Assembly: GCA_003598055.1 (NCBI GenBank)
Contig: QZKI01000071.1
Coordinates: forward strand, 1-63,620
Length of the DNA stretch: 63,620 nucleotides
Reading direction: 5' to 3'
Source of the DNA: Candidatus Abyssobacteria bacterium SURF_17
GTDB lineage: Bacteria > Abyssobacteria > SURF-5
Shown here: in pieces, positions 44,261 through 52,893 of the stretch
How positions within the stretch are numbered: position 1 is the stretch's first letter
How the letters are laid out: each line of letters opens with the position of its first letter
Translations under genes and position numbers: made by a program
Notes under the pieces: model-generated
Seen by the model: the letters and a program-made list of their open reading frames with translations, nothing else
Told to the model about the DNA's origin: nothing
The model's database searches: none

Positions 44261-45097
44261 ATGAATACGCCACAGCCGAAAACACTCACCATCGACGGAG
44301 CCCGAGCATCATATCGTGTGTGGGGCGAGGGCAGAGAACCGACCGTTCTCTGCCTGCATGGAAATCCCACCTCCTCATTCCTCTGGAGACATCTCGGCGC
44401 CGGACTGCAAGACAGTATGCGCGTGATTGCACCTGACTTGCCCGGACACGGCGGTTCAGAGCTCGGCAGCCGCGCGGGCACCTGGGAGGAGATGGAGGAT
44501 TTCGTCGAAAGATTCACCCAGAGCCTGGGTATCGAAAGGTTCACGCTCATCTTACACGATTGGGGCGGGTTGATAGGGTTTCGCTGGCTGTTCGACCATC
44601 CTCAGCGTGTCCGGAATCTCCGCAAGCTCGTAGTGAGTGACACGGGATTCTTTTCTGTTGATAACAGCGCATGGCACTCACTCGCGAAGATATGGCGCAC
44701 GCCCGGCGAAGGCGAAGCGTGGATGAACGCGCTCACCTTCGACGCCTTTCGTGATGGAATGCGTGCATGGTGCCGGAACATCTCCGATGACGCGGTTTTG
44801 GAGTACTGGAAAAGCTTGGCCACGCACGAGCGTCGCATGGCTAAACTGGCGCTCTATCGCTCAGGCAATCTCGAAAAGATCAAGCCGTACGACGGCAAAC
44901 TCGGCACGCTTGCCTGCCCAACGCTGATTCTCTGGAGCGAGAACGACCCATTTATTCCCGCGGCTGCCGGTTACAGGTTTCACGCAGAGATTCCCGCCTC
45001 GCGCCTGCATGCCCTTTCAGGCGTTAGCCATTTTCTCTGGGAAGAAGCGCCCGAGCAGACGATTCAGCTCGTGCGTTCGTTCTTCATCGAAACTTGA
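44261..45097 (+). CDS. Haloalkane-dehalogenase-like alpha/beta hydrolase
   Basis: A 278-residue alpha/beta hydrolase with the layout of haloalkane dehalogenases. HGNPTS (residues 33-38) supplies the halide-side asparagine, and LHDWGG (Asp100, Trp101) holds an aspartate nucleophile in place of serine. WSENDPFIP and SHFLWEEAP give acid and histidine. The family splits carbon-halogen bonds or epoxides; without biochemical data both are possible. The ATG at 44261 is taken, after CGGAGA. The 3' end faces the rhodanese gene across a shared terminator. Confidence 0.83.
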   Translation: MNTPQPKTLTIDGARASYRVWGEGREPTVLCLHGNPTSSFLWRHLGAGLQDSMRVIAPDLPGHGGSELGSRAGTWEEMEDFVERFTQSLGIERFTLILHDWGGLIGFRWLFDHPQRVRNLRKLVVSDTGFFSVDNSAWHSLAKIWRTPGEGEAWMNALTFDAFRDGMRAWCRNISDDAVLEYWKSLATHERRMAKLALYRSGNLEKIKPYDGKLGTLACPTLILWSENDPFIPAAAGYRFHAEIPASRLHALSGVSHFLWEEAPEQTIQLVRSFFIET

Positions 45098-45131
45098 AGA
45101 GCGCTGATTCTAACCCTGGCGCCAGAGGAGA

Positions 45132-45171
45132 GCATAAAAAGAATCGGCCCGACAAGATTGTCGGGCCGATT
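45132..45171 (-). terminator. Terminator of the rhodanese gene
   Basis: AATCGGCCCGACAA and TTGTCGGGCCGATT are exact complements with a 2-nt loop. On the minus strand CTTTTTATG follows, a short U-tract. It sits between convergent genes and may act in both directions. Confidence 0.85.
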
Positions 45172-45220
45172 TCCGAATGCTTCGTTGAGAGATCACAATC
45201 GCCTATGTACTACCCTCTTT

Positions 45221-45613
45221 TCACTTTTCCACTGACAGTTCGGCTTTGCGCCATTCCTCGAAGCCGCCAATCAGCATTTTCACCGGATACCCCTTTTCCG
45301 CGAGCCAGTGCGCTGCGCGGTCGGCGAGCTGACACGTAAGCGAGTAACAGTACACGATGTTGTCTCTGTCCTCTGAGAACTCCGGACTGCGCATGAGAAA
45401 TTCCTCAAACGGAATCGATATCCCGCCCGGTATATGGCCCTCCCGGTAGGCCTCGGGTGAGCGGACATCAACTAACTGGAAATCACGGTGGTTGTGCTCT
45501 ATCTTCTCCTTCAACTCCATTGGTCCGATCTCATATTTCAGCTTCTGGTCAAAATACGCAAATGCCGACCTCGGGGATATACGTTTTAGTGTTTCAGTAA
45601 TCGTCATTTCCAT
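45221..45613 (-). CDS. Rhodanese-like domain protein
   Basis: A 130-residue single-domain rhodanese. VDVRSPEAYREGHIPGGISI marks the first part of the fold, and VYCYSLTCQLADRAAH is the active loop with Cys89 at the usual place and a second Cys94. Such proteins carry sulfane sulfur, often in cysteine, thiosulfate or sulfur-relay metabolism. GAGGAGGGATGGAA precedes the ATG. Four convergent or adjacent genes give no functional hint. Confidence 0.87.
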   Translation of the reverse strand: MEMTITETLKRISPRSAFAYFDQKLKYEIGPMELKEKIEHNHRDFQLVDVRSPEAYREGHIPGGISIPFEEFLMRSPEFSEDRDNIVYCYSLTCQLADRAAHWLAEKGYPVKMLIGGFEEWRKAELSVEK

Positions 45614-45990
45614 CCCTCCTCACAGAGATCTGAAATCATATTGAACTAATGTTCCTTTAGATAAGTATGACATTGAACAGCATGAGTCGAAAGACGGGTG
45701 TACGCGAGAAGGGACAGAGAATCTGTCTCACGATTAACTTGGGCAAGATGACCCGAAAAAACAACCTCCATAAATGAGCCAGGACGAGAGATCGACATGG
45801 CGGGAATGATTTATAATGGCAAAAATTTGCCTCAAAAATTCCATTTGGCAACCGTGGGACAGATTCACAGAGCCCTATTGCTGAAACTGCATGAGGCACA
45901 TACGCACTCACGGCCAGAAAGAGGGCTCTGTTCCCATCCCGCCCATATGATAGAATAAAAAGAGGAGCACAGCGAAGAGGACAGGCGCTC
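45614..45990. other. Divergent intergenic region with repeat copy h
   Basis: Most of the region is composite repeat copy h (45711-45936). It separates the rhodanese gene from the TGS GTPase gene. No further gene is supported. Confidence 0.6.
45711..45936. repeat. Composite inverted-repeat element, copy h
   Basis: The left end GGGACAGAGAATCTGTCTCACG pairs with CCGTGGGACAGATTCACAG at the right. A further pair, AGAGCCCTATT and AGAGGGCTCTGTTCCC, closes the element. Confidence 0.75.
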
Positions 45991-46980
45991 ATGCCGGCGA
46001 ATCTGACACCCGAATATCTGGAAGCGGAAAAAGCGTACAAGCAGGCCAAGACATCGACCGAGAAGATGGAGTGTCTCGAACGCATGCTGAGCACGATTCC
46101 CAAGCATAAGGGCACCGAGAAGATGCAGGCCGACATCAAGCGGCGCATCGCTCAGCTCAAGGAACGAATGGAGGGCGAGCGCGCCCGCAAGCGCGGTGGG
46201 GTGTCGCTGGTCGTGAAACGCGAGGGAGCAGGCAAGGTCGTGCTCATTGGGCCGCCCAACTCCGGCAAATCGCAACTCCTCTGCTCGTTGACGAATGCCA
46301 AGCCCGAGGTGGCTCCGTATCCGTTTACAACCCGTCTGCCTGTCCCCGCAATGATGCCTTTCGAGGATGTGCTGATTCAACTCGTGGAGTTGCCAGCCAT
46401 TGCTGAAGAACATTGTGAGCCGGCTACGGTCGATAACATACGCAATGCCGACCTCGTGCTCGTAGTCGTCGACCTGTCTGCAACAGACCCGCTTGAACAA
46501 CTAACGTGCACGCTCGCGTTACTCGAAAAAGTGAAAATTAAACTGTCTCTTACCGGCAACGGTGAGGGCTCACCGTTCGGGTGGACCGGGAAAAAAGCTC
46601 TCGTTGTGGCAAACAAAAGTGATTGCGATGAGGATTCAGTCATCCTTTCTCTGATGAGAGAGTTATGGGAAGGAGATCTCCCGATCATCGCCGTGTCGGC
46701 CGAGAAAGGGTTACAGCTCGAGGAGTTGAGGCTGGAAATTTTCCGTCGGCTCGATATTATCCGTGTCTACTCGAAAGTCCCCGGGAAATCCTTGCAGAAG
46801 GATGCTCCCTTCACGTTGAAGACGGGGAGCACGCTGCTTGATTTTGCGGCTGCCGTCCACAAGGATTTTACGCAGAAGCTCAAGTTCGGAAAAGTGTGGG
46901 GGAGTAGTGCCTTTGACGGTCAGAGTGTGTCCACGGATTATGTGCTCGCCGATGGTGACATCGTCGAGCTGCACATCTAA
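45991..46980 (+). CDS. DRG/Obg-family GTPase with a TGS domain
   Basis: A 329-residue P-loop GTPase. A helical N-terminal part (residues 1-65) is followed by VVLIGPPNSGKSQLL (P-loop 87-94), LVELPAI instead of the DxxG motif, and NKSD (specificity) near residue 210. The C-terminal TGS domain (residues about 250-329) ends VLADGDIVELHI. The DxxG position is changed to LPAI, so nucleotide hydrolysis may differ. DRG proteins bind ribosomes; here the role is inferred. The stop faces that of the kinase gene, 10 bp apart. Confidence 0.87.
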   Translation: MPANLTPEYLEAEKAYKQAKTSTEKMECLERMLSTIPKHKGTEKMQADIKRRIAQLKERMEGERARKRGGVSLVVKREGAGKVVLIGPPNSGKSQLLCSLTNAKPEVAPYPFTTRLPVPAMMPFEDVLIQLVELPAIAEEHCEPATVDNIRNADLVLVVVDLSATDPLEQLTCTLALLEKVKIKLSLTGNGEGSPFGWTGKKALVVANKSDCDEDSVILSLMRELWEGDLPIIAVSAEKGLQLEELRLEIFRRLDIIRVYSKVPGKSLQKDAPFTLKTGSTLLDFAAAVHKDFTQKLKFGKVWGSSAFDGQSVSTDYVLADGDIVELHI

Positions 46981-46990
46981 TGCGGAGAGC

Positions 46991-49900
46991 TTACATGGCG
47001 GCGTGGTTGCTTTCGGCGGTGGCGTTTGGCGGTGCGTCTATAAGAGGAATCTCCACGATGAATCGTGCTCCTGCCCGGTAGGTCTTATCAAGATAGACAT
47101 TCCCCCCGTGTTCCTTCACGATTCCGTAGCTCAGGCTCATGCCTAAACCCGTACCTTTGCCGACCTCTTTTGTAGTGAAGAAGGGGTCAAATATCTTTTC
47201 TTGAGCGGCCTCAGGCACACCGGGTCCGTCATCGCTCACTTCGACCAGAATCAGGTGGTCTCTGCGGTAGCTCTTCACCTCCAGCCTTCCTCCGCGGTGC
47301 GCATCATACATAGCATCGAAGGCATTGTTGATCAGATTGAGGAACACCTGCTGGAGCTGGTGCGCATCGGCAAACGTCGGCGGCAGTTTCTCATCGTACC
47401 TGCGAACAATGTCGACGTTGTTCACCGTGAAATTGTGCTCGCGGAGTGAAAGCGCGTTATCCAATATTTCGTTTATGTCGACCTTCTGCTTCTGAATCTG
47501 CTTCTTTCGGGCAAAGGCGAGGAGGTTCTCAACGATCCGCTTGCTGCGACCGGCTGCATCCAGAACCTTCTGCGCCATCTCCCGCTGCTTGCCGGAAAGA
47601 GCCTGTTCCGCCGTGAGCAGTTGCGAATAGCCCATTACGACAGTCAACGGGTTGTTCAATTCATGCGCGACCCCCGAGACCAGTTCGCCGATGGACGCGA
47701 GCTTCTTTGACTGTATGAGTTCCTCGTACATCCGCTTCTGCTCGGTCATATCCTGACCGACAACAATAGTCGCGGCCTGACCCGTGGGCAATTTCACCTC
47801 GGCGGCATTCCACAGGACGGTCAAGGTCTTGGAGGTCTTGGAAATGATAGGAACCTCAAATCCGTGAACGGGCTCTTCTGCGCTGACGTCTCTCACTTTG
47901 GCTGACACCGTCGCATGAAATTCCTCCGGGACCAGCAATTGCAGAGGGTCCTTACCCAAGACCTCTTCCTTCGTGAATCCGGTCACTTGTTCGAAACACT
48001 TGTTGAAGACGATTAACTTTCTCTTATCGTTGATGACGGCTATCAGAGCATTTGCGTTCTCAATGAGCTGGTCGATGAACTGCTTATCCATCTCAAGTTG
48101 TTTTTCCAGCCTCCGCCGTTCAGTTATGTTTTTGGCGAAGCAGGAGATGCCTGCCACCTTGCCGGTGATGTCTCTGATGGGGGAAAAGGCGAACAGGCCC
48201 GCCAGCCGTGTCCCGTCTTTGAAAACGTGCTCGATTTCGTGATCGCGGATGGTTGCTCCTTGGGCCACGGAGCTGAGCACCTCCGAGAGTTCTCCGGAAT
48301 TAGTCTCGAATAGTGAGCAGAGCGGTTTGCCGATAATGTCTATGGTGGTGAAGCGAAACATCGACTCAGCCGATTTGTTCCATGAGACCACACAACCTTC
48401 TGCATCCAGCGTGATGATGGCGTCGCCTGCGTTTTCGATGATATTGGCCAGATGATACCGTGCTTCTTTAAGGTCTTGCTGAAGACGCTGCTGCTCGGTG
48501 ATATCCCGCGCGATGAGAAGGGCGCCCGCGAACTCGCCGTCCGCCAGCACCGTGTGGGCATTGATTTCGAGTATTCTGAGCTCACCGCTTGCATTCCTGA
48601 TCCGCAGTTTGTACTCGCGCCGATTGCTTCCTTTGCGACCCTCCTCGAACTTTGAAACCGCGAGCGAGAGGTCATCCGGATGAATAATAGGAACAAATGA
48701 TTTCCCCAGCCATTCTTTCCTCTGGTACCCGGTTACCCGGAGGGTTTCTCTATTCGCATAGAGGAAATTCCCCTTTGCATCGAGCTGAAAAATCATGACG
48801 GGGGCAGTATCGAGGAGATACTGGAGCCTCTCTTTCGTGCTGTTGAGCTCTCGCTCCATCCTCTTGATTCGGGTGATGTCCACGATGACCGTCTCGATTG
48901 CAGGCTTTCCATCGTAGTGGATGAGCGACGAAAAGGTCAGACCGATAAGGACGTCGCCGGATTTCTTCACGAATCTCATTTCGCGGGGGTCACTCAACCT
49001 CTCGCCGGAAAGCACCTTGGCAGCATTTTCCATTGCATTTTGCCGGTCATCCTCGTGCACGAGGCCAAACATGTCAAAGTCTTTGCTCGCCACTTCCTCC
49101 GGCGTGTAACCGCTGATGGCATAGAACATTCTGTTCGCGAACCGTATGCGGGAGTCTTGAAAGATGATGACGGGACTAAGGAGGTTCTCGACAAGTATCC
49201 GATAGCGTTCCTCAGACTCCTCGAGTTGCTTGAGTACCTTCTGTCCTTCGAGCAGTCGCTTCGTCTCATCGTCTGCGGCCCGACGCCGCTTATTGAGCAT
49301 GTAGACAAGTCCAACTGTGGCAAATATGGCGACAATCCTGCTACTCGCGAATGAAGCGATAGTCCATGGGCTCCGAACAAGGTAGCCAGTCGAGTTCGAC
49401 CGCGGAGACGCAATCGCGACTGACCATGTTTTGCCTGCCGCAGAAACAGGAGCGTATGCCACAAGCATATCGCGACGAATCTCTTTGCCATCCCGAGTCT
49501 CTATATGCTCGCAGGAACAGAATCCCTTTTTCCCCAAGCTCATTTCGGCAGTGAGCGGGGGAGATATCAAGGATTGTCCTTCACTGAGATGCGCTGCGTC
49601 GGGTTTCTCTGAAACAAAATCAAAGGACTGTCGGGTTACCAACGTTCCCTTCTCATCGAAAAGAAAGGCTTCACCGTCGGGCGTCTGAGCGAGCTCGGCG
49701 AGAGACCCTTCTCGAAGCGAGGCGCAATCAACCATACCCACGATTGCACCGTCGACTTCATCTTCTGGCGTGATAGGCACAGCAACAAAGACCGACTCTA
49801 ATCCCTTGACAACCGTCAGGGGTTTCCTGTCGTTTCTCCGGATGTTGTTTATAATGTTCTCGGGACAGATACCCGCTGACTGAGCGAATGAATTGTCAGA

Positions 49901-50254
49901 ATACCAAAGCGTTATTGCTCCCGTGGAATCAGCCACGGCCGCTACAGTCAATCTGCACCCTTCCCGCGTGCACAACCTCTCCAATGCTGCGCGCATATGC
50001 TCAGTATCTTTATCGGGCCCACATGCCAGCAGCGCAACTTCCGACATCTCAGCCAGAAGGGATGAGAAGCTTTGGCTGATACAGGCGCCGACTTGACCGG
50101 CAAGTATCATCTGACAGTTGCGAAACTCCTCGAGTGCCTGCTCATGTGTCACATCGAGGAATTTGATTGTTCCAAGAACGACTAGGGCGACTCCGATTAC
50201 TACCAGGAGCGCGACCAGCGTGATGATCTTGGAGCGTTTTCCGCGATGGCTCAA
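46991..50254 (-). CDS. Multi-PAS membrane histidine kinase
   Basis: A 1087-residue sensor kinase. Residues 10-32 form a membrane helix, residues 35-280 an extracytoplasmic sensor region (Cache type: SADSTGAITLWYSDN-like stretches), residues about 288-315 a second helix. Four PAS domains in series (roughly 345-465, 466-590, 595-720 and 720-845) with PAC-like ends follow. The HisKA phosphoacceptor is His864 in VAHELNNPLT. The ATPase domain ends DDGPGVPEAAQEKIFDPFF and GTGLGMSLSYG. No regulator gene is near. The PAS stack suggests several signals (redox, small ligands); none can be named. Confidence 0.92.
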   Translation of the reverse strand: MSHRGKRSKIITLVALLVVIGVALVVLGTIKFLDVTHEQALEEFRNCQMILAGQVGACISQSFSSLLAEMSEVALLACGPDKDTEHMRAALERLCTREGCRLTVAAVADSTGAITLWYSDNSFAQSAGICPENIINNIRRNDRKPLTVVKGLESVFVAVPITPEDEVDGAIVGMVDCASLREGSLAELAQTPDGEAFLFDEKGTLVTRQSFDFVSEKPDAAHLSEGQSLISPPLTAEMSLGKKGFCSCEHIETRDGKEIRRDMLVAYAPVSAAGKTWSVAIASPRSNSTGYLVRSPWTIASFASSRIVAIFATVGLVYMLNKRRRAADDETKRLLEGQKVLKQLEESEERYRILVENLLSPVIIFQDSRIRFANRMFYAISGYTPEEVASKDFDMFGLVHEDDRQNAMENAAKVLSGERLSDPREMRFVKKSGDVLIGLTFSSLIHYDGKPAIETVIVDITRIKRMERELNSTKERLQYLLDTAPVMIFQLDAKGNFLYANRETLRVTGYQRKEWLGKSFVPIIHPDDLSLAVSKFEEGRKGSNRREYKLRIRNASGELRILEINAHTVLADGEFAGALLIARDITEQQRLQQDLKEARYHLANIIENAGDAIITLDAEGCVVSWNKSAESMFRFTTIDIIGKPLCSLFETNSGELSEVLSSVAQGATIRDHEIEHVFKDGTRLAGLFAFSPIRDITGKVAGISCFAKNITERRRLEKQLEMDKQFIDQLIENANALIAVINDKRKLIVFNKCFEQVTGFTKEEVLGKDPLQLLVPEEFHATVSAKVRDVSAEEPVHGFEVPIISKTSKTLTVLWNAAEVKLPTGQAATIVVGQDMTEQKRMYEELIQSKKLASIGELVSGVAHELNNPLTVVMGYSQLLTAEQALSGKQREMAQKVLDAAGRSKRIVENLLAFARKKQIQKQKVDINEILDNALSLREHNFTVNNVDIVRRYDEKLPPTFADAHQLQQVFLNLINNAFDAMYDAHRGGRLEVKSYRRDHLILVEVSDDGPGVPEAAQEKIFDPFFTTKEVGKGTGLGMSLSYGIVKEHGGNVYLDKTYRAGARFIVEIPLIDAPPNATAESNHAAM

Positions 50255-50770
50255 TGGTCTATTCCCTCAGCGCGTGCATTTGACTGCAAGCCCCTCGCCT
50301 TGCGCCCGCCGTGGATTCCGAGACGTTCATCTCGTGATCAGCAGAGTGACAATGCATTCTATATGTGTCCGAAAAGGACATGCTCTTTCGCAATCGAGCA
50401 CCACGTAGCGCCCACGCCCACCATCGAGGGTTTGCAGCCGCAGGCATAAATATGCTCGATTGTTTGATTTTGCAAAGATTGTGCCACTTTTCAATCGAGC
50501 GGCTTTAGAGCACAAGTCTCTATGGAATTTCGATTTAAACTGTTTATCACAAGACGAAATTGAGCATTTTTTGTCCCATTTTGTACTTGACAGGCCAAAG
50601 CCGAATTCTCTAAGATTGCATCGGTTGTCGTGGAGGCGCACGGACTTGAGACCACATCCAACCCGTTCCCAAAGGCGTGGTCGCCATGACTGAGGTCTGG
50701 AAAGCACACAGAAATTCGAGAAACTGAATGTTCGCAGCACAGGATTCCCGGTGTGAGAGGAGATGTTCCA
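50255..50770. other. Divergent intergenic region between the PAS kinase and the SDR gene
   Basis: No gene is supported. A short inverted pair GCTCGATTG/CAATCGAGC lies at 50454-50499. A candidate promoter for the SDR gene lies at 50587-50616. Confidence 0.5.
50587..50616 (+). promoter_or_regulatory. Candidate promoter of the SDR gene
   Basis: TTGACA (50587-50592), 18 bp, TAAGAT (50611-50616). The resulting leader would be about 150 nt. Confidence 0.5.
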
Positions 50771-51544
50771 ATGGCTAAGACACCTTTCGATCTGCAGGAC
50801 AAAGTTGCGATAGTTACTGGCGGGGGCACGGGAATAGGCAAGGCTATTTCCCAAGCGCTCGCGCAGTCCGGCGCACATGTGGTCATTTGCAGCCGGAGAA
50901 TGGAGCACCTGGAAGCGACGGCCAGGAAGATTCAAGGGATGGGCAGACAATCACTCGCGTTGCCCTGCGACGTTCGAAAAGAGGATGACGTGAAGAATAT
51001 CGTCGAGCAGACGGTGGAAAAATTCGGCAAGCTCGACATTCTCGTCAACAATGCGGGAGCGAGCTTCGTATGCCCCATTGAAGACGTCACCCTGAACGGC
51101 TGGAACGCCATATTCGGCATCAATGTGACCGGGGTATTCCTATTCTCGAAAGCTGCATGTCAGGAAATGAAGAAACAGAACAAGGGTGTCATCATCAATA
51201 TCTCATCCATCGCGGGAAGAGATAGCTCACCTATGATGACGGCTTATGGCGCCGCGAAGGCCGCAGTCATCAACCTCACGAAGGCGCTTGCGGTCGAGTT
51301 CTCGCAGTACAACATCCGCGTGAACTGCATTGCGCCCGGATTGATAATCACGGAGGCGGTTCAACAGCAGATGGGCATCACGCCAGAATCGACGCAGGAG
51401 CGCTTCGTTCGGGTTCCATTGAAGCGTTGGGGCAATCCGGAAGAAATCGCCTGGCCCGCGGTGTTTCTCGCATCCGAAGCCTCGAGTTACATGACCGGCG
51501 AGACCATATGCGTCGACGGCGGCCCGAGAGCATTTGAAGGCTGA
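50771..51544 (+). CDS. Short-chain dehydrogenase/reductase
   Basis: A 257-residue classical SDR. The cofactor site is VTGGGTGIGKA (residues 16-25), NNAG lies in LVNNAGASF, and the catalytic residues are Ser146, Tyr159 and Lys163 (SSIAG, YGAAKA). The C-terminal SSYMTGETICVDGGPRAF is typical of the FabG/BDH-like group. The cofactor is not certain: an Asp or Arg after the second beta strand would decide (here CSRRMEH, which favours NADPH). The ATG at 50771 follows GAGAGGAG. The substrate is unknown. Confidence 0.9.
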   Translation: MAKTPFDLQDKVAIVTGGGTGIGKAISQALAQSGAHVVICSRRMEHLEATARKIQGMGRQSLALPCDVRKEDDVKNIVEQTVEKFGKLDILVNNAGASFVCPIEDVTLNGWNAIFGINVTGVFLFSKAACQEMKKQNKGVIINISSIAGRDSSPMMTAYGAAKAAVINLTKALAVEFSQYNIRVNCIAPGLIITEAVQQQMGITPESTQERFVRVPLKRWGNPEEIAWPAVFLASEASSYMTGETICVDGGPRAFEG

Positions 51545-51623
51545 AATCCCGTATTGGGGCGCTTGACGAACCAAGGGCCGACGACACAAGTGGCTTAAGG
51601 TTGGGAGGCCAGCAGAGAGAAAT

Positions 51624-51666
51624 ATCCCCCTCTCACTTGAATGCATGACAAATGTGAGAGGGGGAT
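51624..51666. terminator. Bidirectional terminator hairpin between the SDR and GNAT genes
   Basis: ATCCCCCTCTCAC (51624-51636) and GTGAGAGGGGGAT (51654-51666) pair fully around a 17-nt loop. The U-tract is weak on either side. The genes converge here. Confidence 0.75.
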
Positions 51667-51687
51667 TCTTGTCTTCCAGTGTCCAAT

Positions 51688-52707
51688 CTATGGCGGGAAA
51701 TTCATCAGAGGACGCGACACGCTCCTTCGCCACACCGAGATGTTCGCTGGCGGGCCGACTTCCATGAAGCCGAGTGAGGAGTATAGTGAATAGGCAGGAT
51801 AATTCTCCATCGTAACCGCGAGCGCCACCCGGGTGGCGCCGTGTTCTTGAAGCCGCCGCAGGACGGAGAGGAGCATCGCACGGCCTATCCCGCGGCGTCT
51901 CATGCCGGGCGAGACACCCACGACTCCAATGAGCCCTGTCTGCCGGTCCTCGCTGCTGAGCACGATCACGCATCCGCACGGGTGACCGTACACACGCGCG
52001 ATGACCGACGCCGATTTATCGATGGTGTTACTGCTCAGAAACTCCCTAAACATGGAGCCATCGGAGCATACAGCGGCGATGTCGGGAAACAGGTAACCGT
52101 CTATCTCCGAGAAGTAACTGCTTTGAATCACTGACCTCAATTCATCAGGGTCGGCATCGGTGAGAGGCTCGACTTTGCAGCCTAGAGGCATGCTGCCTGA
52201 CGGAATGCGACCGGAAGGCCTGCGTTCCATTCGCATGCGGCTGCAATTCATGAAGCCCATGCGGGCGAGCGGCCCCTCCAGTTTCATCTCATAGAGTGAT
52301 GGTGAGGGCTGTAAGGCAACCGTCTCGACCGACTTGATCGAGCGCAGGTGAGAAATCGCGAATTTAACGAGCGTCCGCTCGCGTGAATTCTTCCTGTCTC
52401 TGAGGACTGCCGGCACATAGCAGCAGAAGATGGTCACGCTCCGTGGAAGCTTCCGAGCGCTCGCCTCGCTGAAGAGTGACGAGAACCCGAGTTCATACTC
52501 CGCTGAGTAAAGCAACACGCCGACGCAGTCGGAGCCGTCGGTCAAGACAAACCCGCTGTTCTCCGTAATCGCATGCTGCCAGCGTCTCCGAATCACTGAA
52601 GCGCCGCGATTGCCATATCGCTCGCGCGCTGAAGCCTCAGCCTCTCTTAGTAATGCTTCAAGATTATGGTGACGCGCTTCAAGAGGCTCGACTGTTCCCG
52701 TTGACAT
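51688..52707 (-). CDS. Two-domain GNAT-type N-acetyltransferase
   Basis: A 339-residue protein with a C-terminal GNAT domain (residues about 190-330): GVSPGMRRRGIGRAMLLSVL is the acetyl-CoA loop, and TRVALAVTMENYPAYSLYSSLGF the later motif. The N-terminal half is related in layout (a second, degenerate GNAT-like fold). The ATG at 52707 is preferred to an upstream TTG. The acceptor is unknown. Confidence 0.82.
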   Translation of the reverse strand: MSTGTVEPLEARHHNLEALLREAEASARERYGNRGASVIRRRWQHAITENSGFVLTDGSDCVGVLLYSAEYELGFSSLFSEASARKLPRSVTIFCCYVPAVLRDRKNSRERTLVKFAISHLRSIKSVETVALQPSPSLYEMKLEGPLARMGFMNCSRMRMERRPSGRIPSGSMPLGCKVEPLTDADPDELRSVIQSSYFSEIDGYLFPDIAAVCSDGSMFREFLSSNTIDKSASVIARVYGHPCGCVIVLSSEDRQTGLIGVVGVSPGMRRRGIGRAMLLSVLRRLQEHGATRVALAVTMENYPAYSLYSSLGFMEVGPPANISVWRRSVSRPLMNFPP

Positions 52708-52764
52708 TTCCAATAACCACGAGTGGCAGAATCATCTGGAGAGAAATGTGGACCTAAGGGCGGA

Positions 52765-52885
52765 TACGAATGCGAAAGACGAAAGGCGAAAGCAACCTGT
52801 TTGTTCAATCCCCCTTCATTCCCCTTTCATAAAGGGGGAACGAGTGGGATTATCACTTTCGTCTTGCAGCATTCGTCTTCCTTTT
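52765..52885. repeat. Nested repeats downstream of proA
   Basis: An outer inverted repeat, GAATGCGAAAGACGAAAG and CTTTCGTCTTGCAGCATTC, encloses a CCCCCTT-type repeat (AATCCCCCTTC, CCCCTTTC, AAAGGGGGAAC). The CCCCCTT unit seems to have inserted in an older hairpin. Confidence 0.65.
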
Positions 52886-52893
52886 CTCCTGTC

